64,000 nt of DNA from Aureimonas glaciei (GCF_014643375.1 NZ_BMJJ01000010.1:37092-101091); one strand, 5' to 3'. Positions 40,809 to 51,491 are shown, counted from the stretch's first letter. A program made the numbers and translations. The notes: generated by a model not told the origin, from the sequence alone.

Positions 40809-41839
40809 ACCGCTCCGAGCCCTTCGCCGGTTTGGACGCCGACGTTTCCCCTCTCGAAGGGCAGGGGGAGGCCCATCGGCCTGCGGATCGACAGGACGGG
40901 GCGCCGGTGGATGCCGGCGCTCCGGCCGTGGGCCGAACGTACACCTTCCTGCCGGTCGCCGAGTGCAACATGTGCCGGCAGCCCGCTCCCTTCGACGTTC
41001 TCGGCCTGCGCCTCGACCGGTCGCAGGGAACACGCCCCCGCGGGCTGACGGGCATTGCCACCACGGTCTGCCGCTGCCGCGCCTGCGGTCTCGTCTTCTG
41101 CAATCCGCAGCCCATGCCCCAGTCCATCGAGGCGCATTACGGCATTCCGCCGGAAAGCTACTGGAATACGGTCGAATACGACCCGCAACCAGGCTATTTC
41201 CAGCGCCAGATCGATGCGGCCAAGGAGCTTCTGCCGTTTCGCACGGGCATGAGGGCACTGGACATCGGCCTTGGTCTTGGCAAGGCCGCCCGCGCGATGC
41301 GCGCGTCAGGCTTCGAAGTCGAGGGCTTCGAGCCCTCGCCGCCCTTCTACGCCAAGGCCGTGGAACTGCTGGGCGGCAGTGCTGAAGGTTTCCAGCTGGC
41401 CAGCATCGAGACCGCGGAGTTCGCGCCGCAATCGTTCGATTTCGTGACCTTCGGCGCGGTCCTCGAACACCTGTTCGATCCCGACGCGGCGCTGGCCAAG
41501 GCCATGCTCTGGCTGCGCCCCGGCGGAATCGTGCACGCGGAAATCCCCAATCGGAACCACCTGGTATCGCGTCTCCTCAACGCCTACTACCGGCTGATCG
41601 GCACGAATTTCGTCACCAACACCTCGCCGATGCACGTGCCGTTCCATCTCTACGAATTCGACATCCAATCCTTCGTGCACAATGGCAGGGCGCAGGGTTA
41701 CGAGGTCGCGAGCAGCTGGGTCGACACCGGTTCGATCTTCCACGTGCCCCCTGTTCTTCACCCCGTGCTCAGGGCGTTGATGGCGCGAAGCGATACGGGG
41801 CTGCAGCTCACGGTCTTCCTGCGCAAGCACGAGACGTGA
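40805..41839 (+). CDS. Class I methyltransferase with N-terminal zinc ribbon (344 aa)
   Basis: Residues 1-48 are a Pro/Gly/Asp-rich tail. A four-cysteine zinc-binding module follows (AECNMCRQPAPF, then CRCRACGLVFCNPQP), then the Methyltransf_23 domain with ALDIGLGLGKAARAMRASGF and TFGAVLEHLFDPDAALAKA. Proteins with this CxxC pair plus methyltransferase plan are often sugar C- or O-methyltransferases. ATGA and GTGA overlaps on both sides. Confidence 0.85.
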   Translation: MNRSEPFAGLDADVSPLEGQGEAHRPADRQDGAPVDAGAPAVGRTYTFLPVAECNMCRQPAPFDVLGLRLDRSQGTRPRGLTGIATTVCRCRACGLVFCNPQPMPQSIEAHYGIPPESYWNTVEYDPQPGYFQRQIDAAKELLPFRTGMRALDIGLGLGKAARAMRASGFEVEGFEPSPPFYAKAVELLGGSAEGFQLASIETAEFAPQSFDFVTFGAVLEHLFDPDAALAKAMLWLRPGGIVHAEIPNRNHLVSRLLNAYYRLIGTNFVTNTSPMHVPFHLYEFDIQSFVHNGRAQGYEVASSWVDTGSIFHVPPVLHPVLRALMARSDTGLQLTVFLRKHET

Positions 41840-41841
41840 TC

Positions 41842-43059
41842 ATGGGCCGTGTCCTCTACGTGTCCTACGATGGAATGCTGGAACCGCTCGGTCAGAGCCA
41901 GGTGCTCGGCTACCTCGAACCGCTCGCCGCCACCCACGCGATCCACCTCGTCTCGTTCGAGAAGGCGCGGGATCGCCGCGACCCGGTGCGCATGCAGGCG
42001 ATGCGCGACCGGCTGGCGGCCACCGGCGTGCGCTGGACGCCGCTGCGCTATCACAAGTCGCCGTCGGCATTGGCGACCGCCTTCGACATCGCCGTCGGCC
42101 AAATCGTCGTCCTCGCTCTGGCGCTGCGCCATCGCAGCCAGATCCTGCACGCGCGGTCCTATGTTCCGGCCCTGATCGCGATGCCCGCAGCCCGCCTGAC
42201 CGGAGCGAGATTTCTGTTCGATATCCGGGGGTTCTGGGCCGACGAGCGGGTCGACGGCGATCTCTGGCCACGGGGCGGCACGCTTTATCGCATCGCCAAG
42301 CGGTTGGAGCGCCGGTTCTTTCGCGCTGCCGATCACGTCGTGACGCTGACCGAGGCGTCCGCCCGGTTGATCGAAAGGTTCGATTATCTGGCGGACCATC
42401 CTCCGGCGTTGACGGTGATCCCGACCTGCGCCGATCTCGGTCGCTTCGTTCCGGCGGCAACCCCGCCGACGGGGCCGTTCACGTTCGGCTATGTCGGCCA
42501 GTTCGGAACCTGGTACTTGTTGGACGAGGCCCTGTCTCTGTTCGGGGCGATCCTACGACAAAAGCCCGATGCCCGGATGCTGGTCATCAACCGTCACGAG
42601 CACGCGGCGATCCATGCCGCAGCCGAGCGCGCCGGCATCCCGCTCGACCGCCTGGAACTGCGGGGCGCAGAGCACCGCGACGTGCCGGCTCAAATTGTCC
42701 GCATGCACGCTGCGTCCGCGCTGATCCGGCCCTGCTACTCCAAGCTTTCATCGTCGCCGACGAAGCTTGCGGAATATCTGGGATGCGGCGTGCCCTGTGT
42801 CGGCAATATCGGCGTCGGCGATGTCGAGGCGATCCTGGCCGACAACGCCGTCGGCGTCGTGATGCGGGGATTTTCCGAGAGCGATATGGACAGGGCGGCG
42901 ACCGCCATCATCGATCTCGCCGCCGACGCGGGAACGGCGTCGCGATGTCGCGGGACAGCGGAGCGTCTGTTCTCGCTCGATGACGGCATCACTCAGTACG
43001 CGTCGATCTACCAGCGCCTGAAGGCACGAGGGTACGGGGAAGCGGCGCAGGAGGCGTGA
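41842..43059 (+). CDS. Glycosyltransferase family 4 protein (405 aa)
   Basis: The GT4 N-terminus VLYVSYDGMLEPLGQSQVLG is typical of exopolysaccharide transferases. The donor-binding half contains TFGYVGQFGTWYLLDEALSL and SKLSSSPTKLAEYLGCGVP. ATG 41842 gives the family-typical start; a GTG at 41836 overlaps the previous stop and adds two residues. It probably adds one sugar of the repeat unit. Confidence 0.88.
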   Translation: MGRVLYVSYDGMLEPLGQSQVLGYLEPLAATHAIHLVSFEKARDRRDPVRMQAMRDRLAATGVRWTPLRYHKSPSALATAFDIAVGQIVVLALALRHRSQILHARSYVPALIAMPAARLTGARFLFDIRGFWADERVDGDLWPRGGTLYRIAKRLERRFFRAADHVVTLTEASARLIERFDYLADHPPALTVIPTCADLGRFVPAATPPTGPFTFGYVGQFGTWYLLDEALSLFGAILRQKPDARMLVINRHEHAAIHAAAERAGIPLDRLELRGAEHRDVPAQIVRMHAASALIRPCYSKLSSSPTKLAEYLGCGVPCVGNIGVGDVEAILADNAVGVVMRGFSESDMDRAATAIIDLAADAGTASRCRGTAERLFSLDDGITQYASIYQRLKARGYGEAAQEA

Positions 43060-43065
43060 TCCCTC

Positions 43066-43986
43066 TTGGCCGATCCCGGCATCCCGGGCCACTTCAATAG
43101 CGAAAGAACCATGGCCAATCTCCACCAAGAGACCGTCGCCTCCTTCGGCGACGAATGGGCGCGCTTCGACCAGAAGGCGCTTGGCGCCGGTGAATGGGCG
43201 GCGATCTTCGACACCTATTTCGGCATCTTTCCCTGGCACGACCTGCCGGGTGACGCCGAGGGGTTCGACATGGGCTGCGGCTCCGGCCGCTGGGCGCGGG
43301 GCGTGGCCCCGATGGTCGGACGCCTGCACTGCATCGATCCTTCGGCCCAGGCGCTCGGCGTTGCGCGGTGCAATCTGGCCGGCGTCGACAACGCCGTCTT
43401 CCACCAGGCCGGCGTCGACGACGTGCCGCTGGCACCCGAAAGCCAGGATTTCGGTTATTCGCTGGGTGTCTTGCATCACATCCCGGATACGGCCGCCGCG
43501 CTGGCCGCCTGCACCGCGCTGCTGAAGCCGGGCGCGCCGTTTCTGGTCTACCTCTACTACCGCTTCGACAACCGCCCCGCCTGGTTCCGCGGCCTGTGGC
43601 AGGCGAGCGAAACGCTGCGCGGCCTGGTCAGCCGCCTCCCGGGCCGGCTGAAGCCTGTCGTGACGGATGCCGTCGCCGCCACCGTCTACTGGCCGCTGGC
43701 GCGCGGCGCGCTTCTGGCGGAACGCTGCGGCTTCGATCCCGCTTCCCTGCCGCTGTCCTACTACCGGGACCGGAGCTTCTACACCATGCGCACCGACAGC
43801 CGTGACCGTTTCGGCACGCCGCTGGAGCAGCGTTTCAACAAGGCGGAGATCGCCGCGATGATGCAGGGCGCCGGCCTCGAACATATCCGCTTCTCCGACC
43901 GCGAGCCGTTCTGGGTCGCCTGCGGCACCAAGATCGGCGGCCGAGACGCGGCCGTCCTCGGCGCCGGCGGCGAGGCGGGGCGATGA
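43066..43986 (+). CDS. Class I SAM-dependent methyltransferase (306 aa)
   Basis: A Methyltransf_11/25 fold: GFDMGCGSGRWARGVAPMVG (motif I) and SLGVLHHIPDTAAALAACTA. The remainder is rich in aromatic residues. The start is uncertain. TTG 43066 lies 12 bases after AGGAGG and 6 bases after the previous stop, and GHFNSERT looks like a genuine N-terminus. ATG 43111 would shorten the protein to 291 residues but has a weaker ribosome-binding site. Fourth methyltransferase of the locus. Confidence 0.85.
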   Translation: MADPGIPGHFNSERTMANLHQETVASFGDEWARFDQKALGAGEWAAIFDTYFGIFPWHDLPGDAEGFDMGCGSGRWARGVAPMVGRLHCIDPSAQALGVARCNLAGVDNAVFHQAGVDDVPLAPESQDFGYSLGVLHHIPDTAAALAACTALLKPGAPFLVYLYYRFDNRPAWFRGLWQASETLRGLVSRLPGRLKPVVTDAVAATVYWPLARGALLAERCGFDPASLPLSYYRDRSFYTMRTDSRDRFGTPLEQRFNKAEIAAMMQGAGLEHIRFSDREPFWVACGTKIGGRDAAVLGAGGEAGR

Positions 43987-45077
43987 GGACGAAGTCGATC
44001 CTCGTGATCTGCCCGTTTCCCGAAGGCATCGCGCCGGCGCAGCGGCTGAAATACGAGCAGTATATCGAGCTCTGGCGCGCCGCCGGCGCCACGGTCGACG
44101 TCTCGCCCTTCATGGACATGGACCTCTTCGCCGTCGTCTGGAAGAAGGGGCACTATAGCGCCAAGATCTGGGGAACGCTGAAAGGCTATGCGCGGCGCCT
44201 GCGCGACGTCTTCCGGATCCGCCGCTACGACACCGTCTACCTCTTCCTCTGGGTGACGCCGATCGGCACGACGCTCTGGGAGCGGCTGTTCCGGGCGCTC
44301 AGCCGCCGTCTCGTCTACGACATCGACGACAACGTCCATCTCGGCCAGAGCCTTGAGACGACGCACAACCCGAACCCGTTCCTGCGCTTCCTGAAGAACC
44401 CGGGCAAGCCGTTGTTCCTGATGCGTGAAGCCGACTATGTCGTCGCCAGTTCGCCCTTTCTCGAGGCGGATGCGCGGGCGATCAACCGGCATGGACGAGC
44501 GCTCTACATCACCTCCTCGGTCGACACCGATCACTTCCGGCCGCGGGTGCAGCGCCCGTACAATGCCAAGGTCGTCGTCGGCTGGACCGGCACCTTCTCC
44601 AGCCGGCCCTTCCTGGACATGATCGCGCCGATGCTGGCCGAGCTCTCCCGGCGGCGGGACTTCGAGTTCCGCATCGTCGGCAATTTCGACTACGCCATGG
44701 ACGGCGTCGACCTGAAGGTGGTGCAGTTCTCCAAGGCCACCGAGATCGCCGATCTCGACGCCTTCGACATCGGCATCTACCCGCTGCCGGACGACCCCTG
44801 GGTCTATGGCAAGAGCGGGTTGAAGGCGATCGTCTACATGGCGATGGGCCTGCCGGTCGTCGCCTCGCATGTCGGCACGACGCCGCTTCTCTTCGAGCAT
44901 GGCGATATCGGGTCGATGGTGAAGACCGACGCCGAATGGCTCGACGCCCTCACCGCCCTCATCGACGACGCCGAGGCCCGCCAGCGCAAGGGCGCCAACG
45001 CGCGCGCTGTCGCGGTCGCGCACTATTCGCGCGACGCCGTCGCGGCGACCTACCAGGCAATCCTCGACGCGGATTGA
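43983..45077 (+). CDS. Glycosyltransferase family 4 protein (364 aa)
   Basis: GT-B transferase. N-terminal [20 protein letters not shown], a mid-chain [20 protein letters not shown] acceptor-side segment and the donor domain [20 protein letters not shown] with [20 protein letters not shown] (E replaced by K-S-G-L-K in the pocket) are visible. It overlaps the methyltransferase gene by ATGA-type spacing. One of four such transferases. Confidence 0.88.
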   Translation: MRTKSILVICPFPEGIAPAQRLKYEQYIELWRAAGATVDVSPFMDMDLFAVVWKKGHYSAKIWGTLKGYARRLRDVFRIRRYDTVYLFLWVTPIGTTLWERLFRALSRRLVYDIDDNVHLGQSLETTHNPNPFLRFLKNPGKPLFLMREADYVVASSPFLEADARAINRHGRALYITSSVDTDHFRPRVQRPYNAKVVVGWTGTFSSRPFLDMIAPMLAELSRRRDFEFRIVGNFDYAMDGVDLKVVQFSKATEIADLDAFDIGIYPLPDDPWVYGKSGLKAIVYMAMGLPVVASHVGTTPLLFEHGDIGSMVKTDAEWLDALTALIDDAEARQRKGANARAVAVAHYSRDAVAATYQAILDAD

Positions 45078-45118
45078 CCGGCTTTCGGCCCGGGCTCCGG
45101 GTCCATCAGGAGACATTC

Positions 45119-46138
45119 ATGGGCGCACAGCCTGCAAAGGCCTCCGTCGTCGTCACCGGCGGCGCGGGGTTCATCGGCAGCCATTGCTGCAAGGCGCTGG
45201 CCGCGGCCGGCTATACGCCGGTGACCTTCGACAATCTCTCGACAGGCCATCGCCAGTTCGTGAAGTTCGGGCCGTTCGAGGAAGGCGACGTGCGCGACAC
45301 CGCCCGGCTTGCCGAGGTCCTGCGGACCTGGCAGCCGGTCGCCGTCCTGCATTTCGCCGCCGCCGCCTATGTCGGCGAGTCCGTGACCGACCCGGCCAAA
45401 TACTATTCCAACAATGTCGAGGGCATGGTGTCGCTGCTGGCCGCCATGGAGGAGGCCGGCATCAGGGATCTCATCTTCTCCAGCTCCTGCGCCACCTACG
45501 GCATTCCAGCCCTGCTGCCGATCGACGAGACGACGGCGCAGGCGCCAATCAACCCCTATGGCCGCACCAAGCTGATCGGCGAGATGATGCTGCGCGACTA
45601 CGCGGCGGCCGGAAAGATCCGCTACGGCATCCTGCGCTATTTCAACGCCTGCGGCGCCGATCCGGACGGCGAACTCTTCGAGTGGCACGAGCCGGAGACC
45701 CACCTCCTGCCGCGCATGCTGATGGCCGCGACCGGCATGATCGACCTCCTGGAAATCTTCGGTACCGACTACGACACCGCCGACGGCACCTGCGTGCGCG
45801 ACTACATCCATGTGGGCGACCTCGCGCGCGGGCACATCCTGGCGCTGCAGTTCCTCCTGCGAACGCAGGAGAGCGAGGCGTTCAATCTCGGTCTCGGCCG
45901 GGGCCATTCGATCCTCGATATGCTGGGTGCCTGCGAGCGCGTCGTCGGCGTCCGGCCGCCGCACGTGTTTCGCGACCGCCGTCCCGGCGATCCGCCCGCG
46001 CTCGTCGCCGATGCCGCCAAGGCGAAGCGGATGCTGGGCTTCGAACCCGAAATCACCGACCTCGAGGCGATCGTGCGGACGGCCCTCATGTCCCTGCGCT
46101 CCGTCCAGAAAACCCTCCTGTCAGGATCTGCCCGATGA
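45119..46138 (+). CDS. galE: UDP-glucose 4-epimerase (339 aa)
   Basis: Interconverts UDP-glucose and UDP-galactose. It has the Rossmann motif [20 protein letters not shown], the GalE-specific [12 protein letters not shown], Ser in SSSCATYG, Tyr-x-x-x-Lys in [12 protein letters not shown], and [21 protein letters not shown] strong AGGAGA ribosome-binding site precedes ATG 45119. It supplies galactose to the repeat unit and overlaps the decarboxylase gene (ATGA). Confidence 0.92.
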   Translation: MGAQPAKASVVVTGGAGFIGSHCCKALAAAGYTPVTFDNLSTGHRQFVKFGPFEEGDVRDTARLAEVLRTWQPVAVLHFAAAAYVGESVTDPAKYYSNNVEGMVSLLAAMEEAGIRDLIFSSSCATYGIPALLPIDETTAQAPINPYGRTKLIGEMMLRDYAAAGKIRYGILRYFNACGADPDGELFEWHEPETHLLPRMLMAATGMIDLLEIFGTDYDTADGTCVRDYIHVGDLARGHILALQFLLRTQESEAFNLGLGRGHSILDMLGACERVVGVRPPHVFRDRRPGDPPALVADAAKAKRMLGFEPEITDLEAIVRTALMSLRSVQKTLLSGSAR

Positions 46139-47085
46139 AACGCGTTCTGGTCACCGGCGGCAGCGGCTTCCTCGGCTCGCATCTGTGCGAGCGCCTGCTC
46201 GACGCCGGCAACGAGGTCCTGTGCGTCGACAATTTCTTCACCGGACGCCGGGCCAACATCCACGCTTTGCTCGACCGCAAGAACTTCGAGCTGATGCGGC
46301 ACGACGTGACGTTTCCGCTCTATGTCGAGGTCGATGAGATCTACAATCTCGCCTGTCCCGCCTCGCCGATCCACTATCAGTTCGATCCGGTGCAGACGAC
46401 GAAGACGAGCGTCATCGGCGCGATCAACATGCTGGGCCTGGCCCGCCGCACCAAGGCGAAGATTTTTCAGGCCTCGACCTCGGAAGTCTACGGGGATCCG
46501 GAAGTGCATCCGCAGGTCGAGGGCTATTGGGGCCGGGTCAATCCGATCGGCATCAGGTCGTGCTACGACGAGGGCAAGCGCTGCGCCGAGACGCTGTTCA
46601 TGGACTATCACCGCCAGCACCACATGAAGGTCAAGATCGCCCGGATCTTCAACACCTATGGGCCGAAGATGGCGCTCGACGACGGCCGCGTCGTCTCGAA
46701 CTTCATCGTTCAGGCGCTGCGCAACGAGCCGATCACCATCTATGGCGAGGGCCTGCAGACGCGCTCCTTCTGCCATGTCGACGATCTGATCTCGGGCTTC
46801 CTCGCTCTGATGGGCTCGGGCGACGACGTCATCGGGCCGGTCAATCTCGGCAATCCCGGGGAGTTCACCATCCTGGAACTCGCCGAAACCATCATCGCGC
46901 TGACCGGTTCGCGCTCGGCGCTGATCCGGCGGCCTCTGCCGCAGGACGATCCGACCCAGCGCCAGCCCGACATCACCCTGGCGCGCGACCTTCTCGACTG
47001 GCAGCCCGAGATCGCCCTCGAGGAAGGCCTGACGCTCACCATTCCGTATTTCGAGCAGATGCTGACGGAAGCGATGGCGTCCTAG
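46135..47085 (+). CDS. UDP-glucuronate decarboxylase / UDP-xylose synthase (316 aa)
   Basis: Makes UDP-xylose from UDP-glucuronate. [20 protein letters not shown], then [20 protein letters not shown], the UXS signature. The catalytic Tyr-x-x-x-Lys sits in the [10 protein letters not shown] stretch, and [20 protein letters not shown] is also diagnostic. The length is normal. It implies xylose in the polymer and that UDP-glucuronate is made in this cell. Confidence 0.92.
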   Translation: MKRVLVTGGSGFLGSHLCERLLDAGNEVLCVDNFFTGRRANIHALLDRKNFELMRHDVTFPLYVEVDEIYNLACPASPIHYQFDPVQTTKTSVIGAINMLGLARRTKAKIFQASTSEVYGDPEVHPQVEGYWGRVNPIGIRSCYDEGKRCAETLFMDYHRQHHMKVKIARIFNTYGPKMALDDGRVVSNFIVQALRNEPITIYGEGLQTRSFCHVDDLISGFLALMGSGDDVIGPVNLGNPGEFTILELAETIIALTGSRSALIRRPLPQDDPTQRQPDITLARDLLDWQPEIALEEGLTLTIPYFEQMLTEAMAS

Positions 47086-47098
47086 GAGGAACGGGGAG

Positions 47099-49048
47099 AT
47101 GTGCGGGATTGCGGGCTACTGGGCCGCCGGAGGGCTGCCGGGCGCCGACGGCGCCGAGGCGGTGCTGTCGCGCATGGCGCTGGCGCTCGGCCATCGCGGA
47201 CCGGATGGCGAGGGCGTCTGGTCAGACGAGGGCGCCGGCATCGGCCTCGCTCATCGGCGCCTGGCCGTCATCGACCTGTCGGCCGCCGGGGCGCAGCCCA
47301 TGCAGAACGCGTCCGGCGTCCTCGTCTTCAACGGCGAGATCTATAACCACCTGCAGCTGCGCGAACGGCTTCGCGGCGAGGGCCGGGCCCCGGCTTGGCG
47401 CGGCCATTCCGACACCGAGACGCTTCTGGCCGCGATCGAGGCCTGGGGCATGGCCGAAGCGCTCGCCCGCGCCGACGGGATGTTCGCCTTCGCCCACTTT
47501 GATCGCGCCACGCGGCGCCTGACCCTGGCCCGCGACCGGATGGGCGAAAAGCCGCTGTATTACGGTCGCTGCGGCACGACCCTGTTGTTTGCGTCCGAAC
47601 TCAAGGCCCTGCGCGCCTTTCCGGGATTTCGGCCGGCGATCGACCGGCGGGCGGCGATGGCCTATCTGCAACTGGGCTATGTCCCGCATCCCCTGTCCAT
47701 CTACAGCAACATCGGCAAGTTGACGCCGGGCACGTCGGTCACCTTCGAGACCGCCGACGCGCAGCCCGTACCCGTTCCCTACTGGTCGCTGGAGGCGGTG
47801 ATCGCCGCCGGACGAAGCCAGCCCTTCCCAGGCGATCATGCCGCAGCCACCGCGGCTCTCGACGGCCTCCTCGGTGACGTCGTTGAAGAGCAGATGCTGT
47901 CCGACGTGCCGCTCGGCGCCTTCCTGTCCGGCGGCATCGATTCGTCGGTGGTGACGGCGATGATGCAGAGCCGGTCGGCGAACCGGGTCCGCACCTTCGC
48001 CATCGGTTTCGAGGACAAGCGCTTCGACGAATCGGGCCATGCCGCCGCCGTCGCGGCCCGGCTCGGCACCCGGCACACGACCCTCGTGGTGACCGAGCGG
48101 GACGTCCTCGATCTCGTCGGCACGCTACCGCAAATCTACGACGAGCCGCTCGCGGCCGCCTCGGGCCTGCCGACGATCCTGTTGTCGCGCCTGGCCGCGG
48201 GGGAGGTCGCGGTCGTCCTGTCGGGCGACGGTGGCGACGAACTGTTCGGCGGCTACAACCGGCACGTCTTCGCCCCGCGGATCTGGCGACAGCTCGGTTG
48301 GATGCCGCGCCCCTTGCGCGCGGCCGCGATGGACATGGCCGGTGCGGGCCTCGGCTTCCTCTCCGGCCGCCACGGCGGCGACCGGCTGCTCTCGGCGCTC
48401 GGGCTGCCGGCGAGCATGGCCGAACGGTTGCGGCCCCTGGCCGGCGTGCTCGGGCGGGCCGAAAGCTTTGCCGGCTTCTACGCCGGCCTCGTGCGGATCT
48501 GGCCGCCCGAATTCGCGCTGCCGCTGGAGGGCGAGGAACCGGCCGGGGTTCTCGCCGCGGGCGAGCGCTTTGCCGAGCTCGGCACGACGGGGGAGCGGAT
48601 GATGGCGCTGGACGCCGCGACCTATCTCACCGACGAGGTCATGGCCAAGGTCGACCGTGCCGCGATGAGCGCCTCGCTCGAGACACGCGCCCCGCTGCTC
48701 GACCGGCGGATCGTCGAATTTGCCTGGCGGCTCTCCTCGGCCGACCGTTTCGGTCCGGGCGGCGGCAAGCGGGTGCTGAGATCGGTGCTCTACGGCCGCG
48801 TCCCGGCCGCGCTCGTCGACCGTCCGAAACAGGGCTTCACGGTCCCCGTCGGCGCTTGGCTGCGCGGTCCCTTGCGCGACTGGGGCGAGTCCCTGCTGGA
48901 GGAGGTCTTTCTCGACGATTACGGGCTCGGCTCGCACAAGGTGGCGATGCGACTCTGGGATGCGCATCAGGCAAGGCAAGTCGATGCCGGTCCCGCTTTG
49001 TGGAGCCTGCTGCAACTTCTCGCCTGGCTGAAGGTCCAGGGCGCGTGA
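47099..49048 (+). CDS. asnB: Asparagine synthase (glutamine-hydrolysing)-like amidotransferase (649 aa)
   Basis: The class II glutaminase domain has Cys2 at the N-terminus (MCGIAGYWAA), HRGPDG and FNGEIYNHLQLR. The synthetase domain (from about 245) has the PP-motif LSGGIDSSVV and the SGDGGDELFGGYNRH loop. In polysaccharide loci, AsnB relatives (for example WbpS) amidate uronic acids, so uronamide formation is more likely than cell-wide asparagine supply. AGGAACGGGG precedes ATG 47099. It sits among sugar-nucleotide genes. Confidence 0.9.
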   Translation: MCGIAGYWAAGGLPGADGAEAVLSRMALALGHRGPDGEGVWSDEGAGIGLAHRRLAVIDLSAAGAQPMQNASGVLVFNGEIYNHLQLRERLRGEGRAPAWRGHSDTETLLAAIEAWGMAEALARADGMFAFAHFDRATRRLTLARDRMGEKPLYYGRCGTTLLFASELKALRAFPGFRPAIDRRAAMAYLQLGYVPHPLSIYSNIGKLTPGTSVTFETADAQPVPVPYWSLEAVIAAGRSQPFPGDHAAATAALDGLLGDVVEEQMLSDVPLGAFLSGGIDSSVVTAMMQSRSANRVRTFAIGFEDKRFDESGHAAAVAARLGTRHTTLVVTERDVLDLVGTLPQIYDEPLAAASGLPTILLSRLAAGEVAVVLSGDGGDELFGGYNRHVFAPRIWRQLGWMPRPLRAAAMDMAGAGLGFLSGRHGGDRLLSALGLPASMAERLRPLAGVLGRAESFAGFYAGLVRIWPPEFALPLEGEEPAGVLAAGERFAELGTTGERMMALDAATYLTDEVMAKVDRAAMSASLETRAPLLDRRIVEFAWRLSSADRFGPGGGKRVLRSVLYGRVPAALVDRPKQGFTVPVGAWLRGPLRDWGESLLEEVFLDDYGLGSHKVAMRLWDAHQARQVDAGPALWSLLQLLAWLKVQGA

Positions 49049-49100
49049 ACGCCTCGTGTGTGCAAAGTGCTGCGGCGTCGGGCCGGGCCCGGCTCGACGC

Positions 49101-50165
49101 ATGACGCTGTTCTGGAGCCTCTACGTCATCGCGGCCCTGCCGGCCCTGTTCGAGAAGACGCAAGCGCAGCGACGGGCCTGGCACCCCGTGCTCTGGCTGA
49201 TGCCGGTGTTTTTCGTGGTCATGGCCTTCCGCGAAGCCGGGGGCGACTACAGCCGCTACCTCTACCTCTTCACCATCGTCGAGTTCATGCCCTTCGGAGA
49301 GGCCATCGGCATGGCCGAGCCGCTCTATGCGCTGGTGAACTTCGTGTCCGCCGGCCTCGGTCTCGGCATGGCCGGGGTCAATGCGGTCTGTGCCGTCGTC
49401 TTCCTCTATGGCCTCTACCGCCTGGCGATCGACGAACCCCGGCCGCTTCTCGTCGTCGCCCTGGCCGTGCCGTACCTGATCATCGTGGTGGCGATTGGCT
49501 ATACGCGCCAGGGCACGGCGATCGGGCTCTTTATGCTCGCTCTGACGCAGCTGCGCCGCGACAGGCCGGTGCGCTACCTCCTGCTGATCTTCCTGGCGGC
49601 GGGCTTTCACACCTCGGCCCTGATTGCGCTGCCGCTGGCCTATTTCGGCGTTCGCCGGCGCCCAGGCATCCTCAACCTGGTGCAGAAGGTCGGCGCGATC
49701 GGGGCCAGCATCGGCTTCTCCCTCACCATCGCGTCCGACCGCCTCTCGGACTATTCGCAGTTCTACCTGGAAAGCAACCGCTACGTCTCGCAGGGCGCCT
49801 TGATCCGCAGCCTCCTGACGGCGGCCGCCGGGCTGATCTTCTTCGTCGTGCGCCGCAGCTGGAGCCGCAGCTTCGGCGACACCCATGTCTGGAACGTCCT
49901 GGCGCTGACGAGCCTGGCGGCCGTTCCCCTGTCGCTCGTCCAGAGCACGGCCACGGATCGCGTCGGACTGTTTCTTTTGCCCTTCCAGATCCTCGTCTTC
50001 GAGCGGCTGACGGTAATGCCGGCCAGCCGGCAGGTCCGGCAGCTGCTGGTTGCGGCGGTGCTGGCGATCTATGCCCTCAACCTTCTCGTCTGGCTGCATT
50101 TCGGCGAATTCGCCACGGTGCTGTGGCTGCCTTTCAAGAACACCGTGCTCGGCACCTTTCCATGA
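49101..50165 (+). CDS. EpsG/Wzy-like polysaccharide polymerase (354 aa)
   Basis: An integral membrane protein of about ten helices. The family-typical FREAGGDYSRYLYLFTIVEF near residue 40 and AIGYTRQGTAIGLFMLALTQ mark it as EpsG-like, a Wzy-type polymerase. Its start at ATG 49101 has no obvious ribosome-binding site. It overlaps the acyltransferase gene by ATGA. Together with the ligase-like product of 29468 the locus has two candidate polymerases. Confidence 0.85.
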   Translation: MTLFWSLYVIAALPALFEKTQAQRRAWHPVLWLMPVFFVVMAFREAGGDYSRYLYLFTIVEFMPFGEAIGMAEPLYALVNFVSAGLGLGMAGVNAVCAVVFLYGLYRLAIDEPRPLLVVALAVPYLIIVVAIGYTRQGTAIGLFMLALTQLRRDRPVRYLLLIFLAAGFHTSALIALPLAYFGVRRRPGILNLVQKVGAIGASIGFSLTIASDRLSDYSQFYLESNRYVSQGALIRSLLTAAAGLIFFVVRRSWSRSFGDTHVWNVLALTSLAAVPLSLVQSTATDRVGLFLLPFQILVFERLTVMPASRQVRQLLVAAVLAIYALNLLVWLHFGEFATVLWLPFKNTVLGTFP

Positions 50166-51388
50166 CCGCGGCCGACCGGGCCGCTCCAAGCGGGGGCGCC
50201 GACACCTATCCCGCGGCCGCGCTCGATGACGTGCGCAACCCGGCCTTCGCCTCCTTTCTCGACATGGCGCGCTGGATGGCGGCGGTGATTGTCCTTCTCG
50301 GCCATCTGCGCGATCCGTTGTTTCTGGGTTATGGCGCCGTGGCGGCGGCGGACCGCACCGTCCCCGTCATGATCTGGTATTTCGTCACCGGCTGGTTCGG
50401 CGAAGCGGTGATCGTGTTCTTCGTCCTGTCCGGTTACCTCGTCGGCGGCCTCTCGCTCGGCAAGATGCAGGGGCAGCGCTTCGATCTTCGCGCCTATGCC
50501 ATCGATCGCTTTACCCGGCTGTACCTGCCGTTCCTGCCGGCCGTCCTGTTGACGGTGTTGCTCGACGCCGTCGGCGGATCCGCCTTCGCGGCGGCCGGCC
50601 TCTACGACGGCACCCAACCGATGCTGGCCGAAAAACTGCGGTTCGGACCCTTGGTCGCCCTGGCGACACCGGAAAACTTTGCCGGCACGCTCGCCATGCT
50701 GCAGCATTTTGTGCTGCCCCCCTATGGCAGCAACCAGCCGCTGTGGACCATCGCCGCCGAGTTCTGGTTCTACGTCGTCTTCGGCTGCGCGGCCTGGCTC
50801 ACAGCCAGGGGCAGGGCGGGCGGCCGGGTCTTGCCCCTCGTCGTCCTCATCGCCGTCTTCCTCCTCCTCGGATCCCGCTTTCCCTATTATCTCGGCCTCT
50901 GGACGATCGGGATGGCATCCGCCCTCATTCCCTGGCGCTGGCTGGAACGGCCGCTTCCGGCCCTGGCGCTGTTTCTCGCCGTGCTCGTGGCGGCCCGGCT
51001 GAACGTCGCCCTGCTGCAGCAAGGAACGTTCGCCCTGCCGATCCGCGACTATGGCGTCGCGCTGGCCTTCGCCTGGCTGCTGGTGTCGATGCGCGGGCTC
51101 CGCAGCCCGCTGCTGCAGCGGATGGCCGGGTTCAACCGCGTCGTCGCGGGCTTTTCGTTCAGCCTCTATCTCGTGCATTTCCCGCTGCTTCTGTTCCTGC
51201 TCGGCGCTCTCCATCGCACCGGCTGGTTTCCCGGGATCGCCACCGGCTACGCGCCGACCGACCCGCAGGGCCTTCTGGCCTACGCCCTGGTGGCCGCCGC
51301 GAGCCTGGTCTTCGCATGGGTGTTCGCGCAGGCGACCGAAGCGCGCACGCACAGCGCCCGAACCTGGCTGAAGACGAGACTTCGCTAG
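50162..51388 (+). CDS. Membrane acyltransferase, Acyltransferase_3/OafA type (408 aa)
   Basis: A ten-helix acyltransferase that adds acetyl or similar groups to sugars. After a Pro/Ala-rich cytoplasmic tail (about 30 residues) come FLDMARWMAAVIVLLGHLRD, VFFVLSGYLVGGLSLGKMQ and the catalytic region FTRLYLPFLPAVLLTVLLD. WTIAAEFWFYVVFGCA and FSFSLYLVHFPLLLFLLG are also family-typical. The usual catalytic His is within LLGHLRD. ExoZ-like function on the exopolysaccharide is plausible. Confidence 0.9.
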   Translation: MTAADRAAPSGGADTYPAAALDDVRNPAFASFLDMARWMAAVIVLLGHLRDPLFLGYGAVAAADRTVPVMIWYFVTGWFGEAVIVFFVLSGYLVGGLSLGKMQGQRFDLRAYAIDRFTRLYLPFLPAVLLTVLLDAVGGSAFAAAGLYDGTQPMLAEKLRFGPLVALATPENFAGTLAMLQHFVLPPYGSNQPLWTIAAEFWFYVVFGCAAWLTARGRAGGRVLPLVVLIAVFLLLGSRFPYYLGLWTIGMASALIPWRWLERPLPALALFLAVLVAARLNVALLQQGTFALPIRDYGVALAFAWLLVSMRGLRSPLLQRMAGFNRVVAGFSFSLYLVHFPLLLFLLGALHRTGWFPGIATGYAPTDPQGLLAYALVAAASLVFAWVFAQATEARTHSARTWLKTRLR

Positions 51389-51491
51389 CCCGGGTCGCCG
51401 GGGAACAAGGCCGCCGCGATGCGACCCTGCCGGCGGGCATCCTGCGCCACCCGTCAACAACACGCGCCGCTGTCGGCGGCAACGAGGAGGG

